DNA of 6,228 nt, from the NCBI GenBank assembly GCA_938028585.1, contig CALIZH010000240.1:1-6228 (forward strand), read 5' to 3'. Position numbers and translations under genes: made by a program. Source of the stretch: an uncultured Actinomyces sp. (GTDB lineage: Bacteria > Actinomycetota > Actinomycetes > Actinomycetales > Actinomycetaceae). This document shows, piece after piece, positions 1-4,609 of the stretch. Every line of letters begins with the position of its first letter. Position 1 is the first letter of the stretch. A model generated the notes under the pieces. That model was not told the DNA's origin. It saw nothing but the letters and a program-made list of their open reading frames with translations, and did not search any database.

Positions 1-121
1 CTCCGGAATCCTTCAGGTTCAGCGCATGCGCGTGACCCTGCGAACCGTAACCAATGATGGCTACCTTCTTGGACTGGATCAGCGACAGGTCTGCGCCGTC
101 ATCGTAGATGATCTCTGCCAT
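1..121 (-). CDS. ilvC: Ketol-acid reductoisomerase, N-terminal fragment (cut by window edge)
   Basis: Only the first 40 codons are inside the window; the gene runs off the left edge. The enzyme is cytoplasmic, Mg- and NADPH-dependent, and converts acetolactate or acetohydroxybutyrate to the dihydroxy acids of valine/leucine and isoleucine synthesis. The visible part starts MAEIIYDDGADLSLIQSKKV and carries the Rossmann NADPH-binding motif GYGSQGHAHALNL at residues 24-36, which is diagnostic of IlvC. The ATG at 121-119 is supported by a Shine-Dalgarno AAAGGAG eight bases upstream, inside the end of ilvN, and by the usual IlvC N-terminal length before the glycine motif. It follows ilvN by two bases, so it is almost certainly co-transcribed and translationally coupled. 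The catalytic helical domain is not visible. Confidence 0.95.
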   Translation of the reverse strand, partial: MAEIIYDDGADLSLIQSKKVAIIGYGSQGHAHALNLKDSG

Positions 122-123
122 TG

Positions 124-630
124 TTAATTCTCCTTTAGTTGATCCGTAATCGAGTGGTCACCGCGGCCGATCGCCACGGCGCCCGATTGAACGAGTTCGG
201 TGACGCCGTAGGGCTCAAGTGCCCGCAACAGCGCCTCCAGCTTGGGTAGTGAACCGATCGATTCAATAACGACCGCTTCGGGATGGACATCAACGACGTG
301 TGCGCGGAACAAATCCACGATCTGCAGCACCGAGGTCCGGCACGTTTCATCAGCACGTACCTTCATGAGCAGCATGCGACGCTCGACGGCCTCGTCGGGG
401 TTAAGCTCAACGATCTTCAGAACATTGATCAGCTTGCCCAGTTGGCGCTTGACTTGCTCAATGGGGGCGGTGTCCGCATCAACAATGATGGTCATGCGGG
501 AAATATCGGGGTGCTCGGTCTCCCCCACCGTCAATGACTTGATGTTGAAGGCTCGGCGAGCAAACAAACCGGAGACGCGGGTCAGCACGCCGGGCTTGTT
601 TTCCACCAGAACAGAAAGCGTATGCCTCAT
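124..630 (-). CDS. ilvN: Acetolactate synthase small (regulatory) subunit
   Basis: 168 residues, the usual length for the long type of small subunit (IlvH/IlvN). It binds the IlvB catalytic subunit, stimulates it and confers valine feedback inhibition. An N-terminal ACT domain spans about residues 3-77 and contains the motif SVLVENKPGVLTRVSGLFAR followed by FNIKSLTV. The C-terminal ALS_ss_C domain spans about 83-160. Asn11, Gly14 and Asn29, positions where changes desensitise E. coli IlvH to valine, are all intact, so I infer that the enzyme is valine-sensitive. The ATG overlaps the ilvB stop by one base (TGATG), and GGAGG lies ten bases upstream within ilvB, pointing to translational coupling and balanced subunit production. 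The stop lies two bases before the ilvC start. Nothing is unusual about its composition. Confidence 0.96.
   Translation of the reverse strand: MRHTLSVLVENKPGVLTRVSGLFARRAFNIKSLTVGETEHPDISRMTIIVDADTAPIEQVKRQLGKLINVLKIVELNPDEAVERRMLLMKVRADETCRTSVLQIVDLFRAHVVDVHPEAVVIESIGSLPKLEALLRALEPYGVTELVQSGAVAIGRGDHSITDQLKEN
130..136 (-). promoter_or_regulatory. Ribosome binding site of ilvC
   Basis: AAAGGAG on the minus strand, eight bases before the ilvC ATG and embedded in the last codons of ilvN. It fixes the ilvC start and implies coupled translation of the two genes. Confidence 0.75.
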
Positions 631-2393
631 CAGTCTTCCACCTCCCAGTCGGGGGCGATATCTCGCGCGTAACGGATATCGTCATTGGGGACGCCGGCTG
701 CAACCATCGGCCACACCATAGCATCTTTAGAAACCCTAAAGTCCAACAAAACTGGACGATCGTTAATTGACATGGCCCATTCAATGGCCTCTTCAATCTC
801 TTCAGCATTGCGCACGGTCCGCGCGGCCATTCCATAGGCCTGAGCAAGCATCTCGAAGTTCGGGATCTGCTCACCATCTTGCGGGTTCAGGATCGTGTTC
901 GAGTAGCGCTCACCGTAGAACAGCGTCTGCCACTGGCGGACCATTCCCAACACAGAGTTGTTGATCAGGGCGACCTTCACAGGAATTCCGTTCACAGTGC
1001 AGGTTGCTAATTCCTGGTTGGTCATTTGGAAGGAACCATCACCATCAATCGCCCAGACGACCGATTCGGGGGCACCCACCTGTGCGCCCATCGCTGCGGG
1101 GATGCAGTATCCCATGGTTCCCAGACCGCACGACGAAATGAAGTGGGAAGGCTTTTCCAACTGAAGGAACTGAGCGGCCCACATCTGGTGCTGGCCCACA
1201 CCGGTCACGTAGATCGCATCGGGACCGGCAATCTCAGAAAGCTTCGAGATCACCTCTTGGGGAGCCATGAAACCGTCGCTCGGCTCGCTCCACCCCAGCG
1301 GGTACTTCTCACGCAGGCGGTTAAGGTAGCGCCACCATCCCGAAAGGTCGGGGCGCCCCAGGCGCTCATAGGCCTCGGGAAGAGCAGCATTCAGGGCAGC
1401 CAAGGCGGGCTTCAAATCCGCAACCACGGCGACGTCTGCGTAGCGGTTCTTCGACATCTCAGCCAGATCGATATCGACGTGCACGATGCGTGCGCGAGGC
1501 GCGAAGGAGTCCAGCTGGCCGGTCACGCGGTCATCGAAGCGCGCACCCAGAGCCACAATCAAGTCCGCGCGCTGCAGTGCACCAACCGCGGGAACGGTAC
1601 CGTGCATTCCCGGCATCTTGAGGTTGTGCGGGTCGGAGTCAGGGAAGGCTCCAAGCGCGGGAAGCGTTGTCACGACGGCCGCGTCGGACAGTTCCACCAG
1701 CGTGCGCAATTCTTCTTCCGCGCGGGCACGAACGAGGCCACCACCGACGTAGAGCACGGGAGCCTGGGCTCGCGCAATTTCCTCGGCAGCGCGAGCAATT
1801 TGACGCGGAACGGGCTCGAATGCGGGCTCGTAGCCGGGAAGCTGCAGCTCAACCGGCCAGCGGTATTCAAATTCTTCAACCTGAGCCGAACGGGTAATGT
1901 CCACGAGGACCGGACCGGGACGACCGGTCGAAGCGATGTGGAAGGCTTCAGCCAGACGCTGAGGGATCTCAGCCGCGCGAGTGACCAGGAAAGAATGCTT
2001 TGCCAAGGGCATCGATGCCCCAACGATGTCAGCTTCCTGGAATGCGTCAGTTCCGATCAGCGACGCGCCGACCTGGCCGGAGATCACAACGATCGGGACC
2101 GAATCGATATTCGCGTCTGCGATTGCGGTCAAGGTATTCGTCGCGCCCGGACCCGAGGTCACGATCGCAACACCGACCTTTCCGCTTGCCAGTGCATAAC
2201 CCTGCGCGGCGTGTCCCGCGCCCTGCTCGTGGCGAACCAAGATGTGGTGCAGTGACGAGCTCATCAGGGGGTCATAGGTGGGAAGAATTGCTCCACCGGG
2301 CATACCGAAAACGTCGGTGACCCCCAGGGCTTCAAGGGTATTCACAATGGCCTGTGCGCCGGTCATGACCTGGCGTTGTTCTTCAGTCATCAT
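630..2393 (-). CDS. ilvB: Acetolactate synthase large (catalytic) subunit
   Basis: 587 residues from the first ATG; family members are typically about 560-620. It is a ThDP-, Mg- and FAD-dependent enzyme that condenses two pyruvates to acetolactate, or pyruvate with 2-oxobutyrate to acetohydroxybutyrate. The N-terminal ThDP domain (about 12-178) has the catalytic Glu56 in HEQGAGHAAQGYA, then TSGPGATN (79-86) and LIGTDAFQE (112-120). The middle domain (about 195-330) has the FAD-region motif GARFDDRVTG. The C-terminal ThDP domain (about 375-555) has the Mg/diphosphate motif starting IDGDGSF and ending in Asn478-Asn479. Trp488 in VRQWQ matches the conserved herbicide-site tryptophan and is wild type. 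The gene starts MMTEE: GGAAGG lies three bases before the first ATG and six before the second, so initiation at 2390 is at least as likely. It overlaps ilvN by one base and is probably controlled by the upstream leader. Confidence 0.97.
   Translation of the reverse strand: MMTEEQRQVMTGAQAIVNTLEALGVTDVFGMPGGAILPTYDPLMSSSLHHILVRHEQGAGHAAQGYALASGKVGVAIVTSGPGATNTLTAIADANIDSVPIVVISGQVGASLIGTDAFQEADIVGASMPLAKHSFLVTRAAEIPQRLAEAFHIASTGRPGPVLVDITRSAQVEEFEYRWPVELQLPGYEPAFEPVPRQIARAAEEIARAQAPVLYVGGGLVRARAEEELRTLVELSDAAVVTTLPALGAFPDSDPHNLKMPGMHGTVPAVGALQRADLIVALGARFDDRVTGQLDSFAPRARIVHVDIDLAEMSKNRYADVAVVADLKPALAALNAALPEAYERLGRPDLSGWWRYLNRLREKYPLGWSEPSDGFMAPQEVISKLSEIAGPDAIYVTGVGQHQMWAAQFLQLEKPSHFISSCGLGTMGYCIPAAMGAQVGAPESVVWAIDGDGSFQMTNQELATCTVNGIPVKVALINNSVLGMVRQWQTLFYGERYSNTILNPQDGEQIPNFEMLAQAYGMAARTVRNAEEIEEAIEWAMSINDRPVLLDFRVSKDAMVWPMVAAGVPNDDIRYARDIAPDWEVED
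641..645 (-). promoter_or_regulatory. Ribosome binding site of ilvN
   Basis: GGAGG (within GGGAGGTGG) on the minus strand in the last codons of ilvB, ten bases before the ilvN ATG. It supports initiation at the overlapping TGATG. Confidence 0.7.
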
Positions 2394-2396
2394 CAG

Positions 2397-2402
2397 CCTT
2401 CC
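2397..2402 (-). promoter_or_regulatory. Ribosome binding site of ilvB, bearing on the start choice
   Basis: GGAAGG on the minus strand. Spacing to the ATG at 2393 is only three bases, while spacing to the adjacent in-frame ATG at 2390 is six, closer to the usual optimum. The site therefore favours the second ATG, which would shorten IlvB by one residue. Confidence 0.6.
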
Positions 2403-2479
2403 AGTCGGTTCTACGCTTCCGCTTCAAGGAGCACGGTTTGCGCCGCAATTCCTTGCGCGAATCATGGGGTGTTGGCATG

Positions 2480-2560
2480 AAAAAATCCCCTTCACAGGTG
2501 CGGGCGCGTTCTCCTCTATTCCCGAGGCCGAAAAACGCGTAGCGCAAGTGCGCGGGGATT
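2480..2560 (-). terminator. Attenuator terminator upstream of ilvB
   Basis: On the minus strand AATCCCC (2560-2554) pairs with GGGGATT (2490-2484), and a run of six T occupies 2485-2480, the layout of an intrinsic terminator. Pairing continues inward: CAC (2550-2548) with GTG (2495-2493), then CGCGTT (2539-2534) with AACGCG (2510-2505), and CCTC (2527-2524) with GAGG (2516-2513) closing a seven-base loop. The stem is long and interrupted, so its strength is uncertain. It lies between the leader peptide stop and ilvB, where premature termination would switch off the operon when branched-chain amino acids are plentiful. Confidence 0.6.
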
Positions 2561-2562
2561 GT

Positions 2563-2607
2563 GGCGTGCGTTCCATCCGACAATTCACACGGCAGGAATC
2601 GCACGCC
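2563..2607 (-). promoter_or_regulatory. Leader hairpin overlapping the leader-peptide 3' end (attenuator 1:2 stem)
   Basis: On the minus strand, GGCGTGCG (2607-2600, codons 16-18 of the leader peptide) is a perfect complement of CGCACGCC (2570-2563). After one unpaired A, TTCC (2598-2595) can also pair with GGAA (2574-2571). This gives a 12-bp stem with a 20-base loop that contains the leader stop codon. A competing weaker stem is visible: ATTGT-C-GG (2584-2577) with CCACAAT (2564-2558). It uses the end of this hairpin's 3' arm and the first three bases of the terminator's 5' arm. That is the arrangement expected of 1:2, 2:3 and 3:4 stems, but the switching is inferred from pairing by eye. 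Confidence 0.6.
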
Positions 2608-2653
2608 TGGGTACGATGACCGAGACGAGAATTCCTGAAATGCGAAGCTTCAT
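2585..2653 (-). CDS. Branched-chain-rich leader peptide of the ilvBNC operon (22 residues)
   Basis: A 22-codon ORF on the ilv strand, ending about 190 bases before the ilvB start. It begins MKLRIS, has the run GILVSVIV (residues 7-14), and ends PRRAIPAV then TGA. Ten of 22 residues are Ile, Leu or Val, and six of the seven residues 8-14 are; this is the signature of an attenuator peptide that senses charged branched-chain tRNAs. Leader peptides before ilvB are known in actinobacteria such as Corynebacterium glutamicum. The start is uncertain. GTG at 2656 and, further upstream in the same frame, GTG at 2683 and ATG at 2686 are alternatives. AAAAGG lies six bases before the 2683 GTG, whereas only a weak GAGA precedes the 2653 ATG, so the peptide may have 32-33 residues with an N-terminal part like VTQARTVRDV. 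Its 3' codons form one arm of the downstream hairpin. The function is inferred from composition and position. Confidence 0.78.
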   Translation of the reverse strand: MKLRISGILVSVIVPRRAIPAV

Positions 2654-2805
2654 CACGTCTCTAACCGTACGGGCTTGAGTCACCATCGGCCTTTTGATCT
2701 CACAGTGCAAGATAACTGGGACCTTGGCCTCAAAATCGAAAATTTGTCAGACGTGAGCTAAGAGCAATTAGCACCATTTCCGCAGAATCTTGCGAATCGC
2801 CCATT

Positions 2806-2833
2806 TTGTCCTTTTCCTAAAGAGTCAGATACT
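2806..2833 (+). promoter_or_regulatory. Weak candidate promoter of the transporter gene
   Basis: TTGTCC (2806-2811) and GATACT (2828-2833) are separated by 16 bases; each matches the sigma-70 type consensus at four of six positions. A start near 2840 would give an untranslated leader of about 40 bases before the GTG at 2882. It sits in the AT-rich part of the divergent region. Matches this weak can occur by chance. Confidence 0.3.
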
Positions 2834-2869
2834 GAAAACGGATAGAAAAAATCCTGATCACCAGACAAT

Positions 2870-2873
2870 GGAG
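2870..2873 (+). promoter_or_regulatory. Ribosome binding site of the transporter gene
   Basis: GGAG (within ATGGAG), eight bases before the GTG at 2882. It supports the GTG start. The ATG at 2868 that overlaps it is in another frame. Confidence 0.6.
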
Positions 2874-2881
2874 CCCTCACA

Positions 2882-4474
2882 GTGGAGATCTTATTTACCA
2901 AGCTTGCTGATCAGCCCGTCCTATTCTTGTTCCTCCTCATTGGCGTGGGGATGGCTTTTGGCCACATCAAGATCAAGGGCATCGGACTGGGTGCAGCAGC
3001 TGTCCTTTTCCTTGCAATCATCCTGTCCGCATGGGCTGAAACCTACGGAATTCACCTACGCGTCACCCGAGAGCTGGGCACACTTGGCCTTGCGCTCTTC
3101 GCTTTCGCTATCGGTATGAACTCCGGCGCTTCCTTCTTCCACAACATCAAGAGCGCGGTCGGACCAATTTTGGCCATGGTTGCCCTTTACGGCGTATCCG
3201 CAGCCGCCGGCGAAGTTATCGGCCGCATGTGGGGAATGGACCCCGCACTCATCGCGGGCACCTTCGCCGGGTCGGTAACCAACACTCCCGCCTTGGCCGC
3301 TGCTGGCGAGGCCTCGGGAAAGCTAGACCTTGCGACGGTCGGTTATTCGATTGCTTACCTCTTCGGCGTCGTCGGAATGCTTATCGCTTCTGCAGCAGCT
3401 CTCTCTTACGGCAAGCGCGATAAAGATGCTCCCTCTCCCCTGGCGAACCGCACGATTCGCGTCGAGCGTGGCGACCATCCCTGCATCGGCGATATCCACA
3501 CAATGATGGGTTCAAAGGTGACCTTCTCACGTCTGCGCCGAGGCGAAACCGGCCCCATCATGCGTCCTTCAATGAATGACACCCTTGACCAGGGCGACTT
3601 GGTGACCGTCGTTGGCCCGCGTGAGTTGGTTGCCCGAGTTGCAACTGAACTCGGTCACCCCTCTTCGCACTCCTTGATCGAAGACCGCGCCTACTTGGAC
3701 TTCCGTCGCGTGACGATTTCTAACCCGAAGCTCGCCGGTCATACCGTTGAAGAACTGGGCCTGGCGGATAAGTACTCCGCAACAATTTCCCGCGTGCGCC
3801 GAGGCGACGTCGATATGATCGCCGAACCCGGACTGATCCTTCAGCAGGGCGACCGCGTTCGTGTCGTGGCACCCACCTCAAAGATGCGCGAGATTACGAA
3901 GTTCTTTGGTGACTCTGCACGAGGCCTCTCCGACCTGAACCCGATCGCCTTGGGCGTCGGCATGGCACTGGGCATTCTGATTGGCGAAATCCCGATCTTT
4001 ACCCCAACCGGTGCTTACTTCTCGATTGGTTCGGCTGCCGGAACATTGATCGTCGGCCTGATCTTCGGACGTCTGGGACGTATCGGTCCCTTCGTGACCG
4101 CAATGCCGTTCACGGCCGGTCAGGTCTTGGCAGAGTTCGGCCTTCTGGTCTTCCTCGCACAAGCGGGTGCTAACGCAGGTGGACAGATCGAAAAGGCCTT
4201 CACCTCTGGAACCTGGCTGCAGATCCTCTTGCTGGGCATCATCATGACCTCGATCATGGCCATTGGCCTGTACGTCGTCATGCGCTGGTTGTTCAAGATG
4301 GGGGGAACGAAGCTCTCTGGTCTCCTCGCTGGTGCTCAAACGCAGCCTGCAGTCCTTGCCTTCGCAAACTCTCGAACGAATATGGATCCACGCGTTTCCT
4401 TGGGCTACGCGCTGGTCTACCCCGTTGCCATGATCGGCAAGATCCTCGTCGCACAGATCATGGGCGGCTTGTAA
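2882..4474 (+). CDS. AspT/YidE/SucE-family transporter with two RCK_C domains
   Basis: 530 residues starting at GTG, close to the family's usual 540-560. It is a cytoplasmic membrane protein of the aspartate:alanine exchanger family, whose known members include Tetragenococcus AspT (Asp/Ala exchange) and C. glutamicum SucE (succinate export); E. coli YidE and YbjL belong here too. The layout is typical: an N-terminal membrane half (about 10-175, roughly five or six helices), a soluble part (about 176-350) with two RCK_C/TrkA-C-like domains (about 190-258 and 273-343), then a second membrane half (about 353-527). Two related motifs mark the repeat: AGTFAGSVTNTPALAAA (125-141) and SGLLAGAQTQPAVLAFA (479-495). 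The RCK_C pair suggests gating by a cytoplasmic ligand. It is transcribed away from ilvB and towards infB, as a single gene with a terminator after it. The substrate cannot be assigned; dicarboxylate or amino acid export is the best inference. Confidence 0.9.
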   Translation: MEILFTKLADQPVLFLFLLIGVGMAFGHIKIKGIGLGAAAVLFLAIILSAWAETYGIHLRVTRELGTLGLALFAFAIGMNSGASFFHNIKSAVGPILAMVALYGVSAAAGEVIGRMWGMDPALIAGTFAGSVTNTPALAAAGEASGKLDLATVGYSIAYLFGVVGMLIASAAALSYGKRDKDAPSPLANRTIRVERGDHPCIGDIHTMMGSKVTFSRLRRGETGPIMRPSMNDTLDQGDLVTVVGPRELVARVATELGHPSSHSLIEDRAYLDFRRVTISNPKLAGHTVEELGLADKYSATISRVRRGDVDMIAEPGLILQQGDRVRVVAPTSKMREITKFFGDSARGLSDLNPIALGVGMALGILIGEIPIFTPTGAYFSIGSAAGTLIVGLIFGRLGRIGPFVTAMPFTAGQVLAEFGLLVFLAQAGANAGGQIEKAFTSGTWLQILLLGIIMTSIMAIGLYVVMRWLFKMGGTKLSGLLAGAQTQPAVLAFANSRTNMDPRVSLGYALVYPVAMIGKILVAQIMGGL

Positions 4475-4476
4475 TC

Positions 4477-4502
4477 GCTCCCCCACTGTGCTCCCCCACT
4501 GT
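4477..4502. repeat. Exact 13-bp tandem duplication after the transporter stop
   Basis: GCTCCCCCACTGT occurs twice head to tail (4477-4489 and 4490-4502), starting two bases after the transporter stop codon. The second copy supplies the first bases of the following hairpin's 5' arm. It is most simply a slippage duplication in non-coding DNA. Confidence 0.85.
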
Positions 4503-4537
4503 TTTGAGCGCACTCAATCACGCCGCGCTCAAAACAG
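4499..4537 (+). terminator. Probable terminator of the transporter gene
   Basis: CTGTTTTGAGCGC (4499-4511) and GCGCTCAAAACAG (4525-4537) form a perfect 13-bp stem with a 13-base loop, 24 bases after the transporter stop. No T-run follows on either strand, so it is of the tailless type often seen in GC-rich actinobacteria. It could also act as a transcript-stabilising 3' hairpin, or as a second barrier to infB read-through. Confidence 0.65.
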
Positions 4538-4546
4538 CCAGCGACG

Positions 4547-4590
4547 AAACTAAAGTTTGGGCCCCGCACCACCAGGTGCGGGGCCCAAAC
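4547..4590 (-). terminator. infB: Rho-independent terminator of infB
   Basis: GTTTGGGCCCCGCACC (4555-4570) and GGTGCGGGGCCCAAAC (4575-4590) form a perfect 16-bp GC-rich stem with a four-base loop, starting 19 bases after the infB stop. On the minus strand it is followed by TTTAGTTT (4554-4547), so it is oriented for infB. The plus-strand side lacks a comparable T-tract, although so strong a stem may also stop transporter read-through. Confidence 0.88.
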
Positions 4591-4609
4591 CCTTGTCTCA
4601 GCGAAGACC

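Larger units (their letters stand above)
2394..2881. other. Divergent intergenic region between ilvB and the transporter gene
   Basis: 488 bases without a long credible ORF. The ilvB-proximal part (about 2480-2686) holds the leader peptide, hairpin and terminator. The transporter-proximal part (about 2700-2881) is more AT-rich and should contain both promoters. A -10-like TATCTT occurs on the minus strand at 2714-2709, which would place a start near 2701, just ahead of the extended leader ORF, but it has no convincing -35. An inverted repeat GCTAA-N6-TTAGC lies at 2757-2772 and could be an operator. No tRNA or riboswitch class was recognised. Confidence 0.7.

Noticed and set aside
1026..2255. 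Open 409-codon plus-strand frame antisense to ilvB
   Set aside because: It lies wholly within ilvB, whose product matches acetolactate synthase along its full length. The antisense translation shows no recognisable domain and has the Arg/His-rich look of a reverse-strand shadow in GC-rich DNA.
2383..2478. Possible 31-codon basic ORF on the minus strand (ATG 2478) overlapping the ilvB start, preceded by GAAGGGG eight bases upstream
   Set aside because: The apparent ribosome site is the 3' arm of the attenuator terminator, the product is a run of Lys/Arg residues without a recognisable motif, and the frame clashes with ilvB. It could matter only if conserved in relatives.
2665..2672. Palindrome CCGTACGG as an operator
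   Set aside because: Eight-base palindromes are common by chance, and this one lies in the in-frame upstream extension of the leader ORF.
2709..2714. TATCTT on the minus strand as the ilvB operon -10 box
   Set aside because: Position is sensible for the leader ORF, but there is no acceptable -35 at 16-18 bases, so it is not listed as a promoter.
3878..4513. 211-codon minus-strand frame antisense to the transporter 3' end
   Set aside because: It is polar and Asp/Gln/Arg/His-rich without any motif, and overlaps a well-supported gene; a shadow frame.
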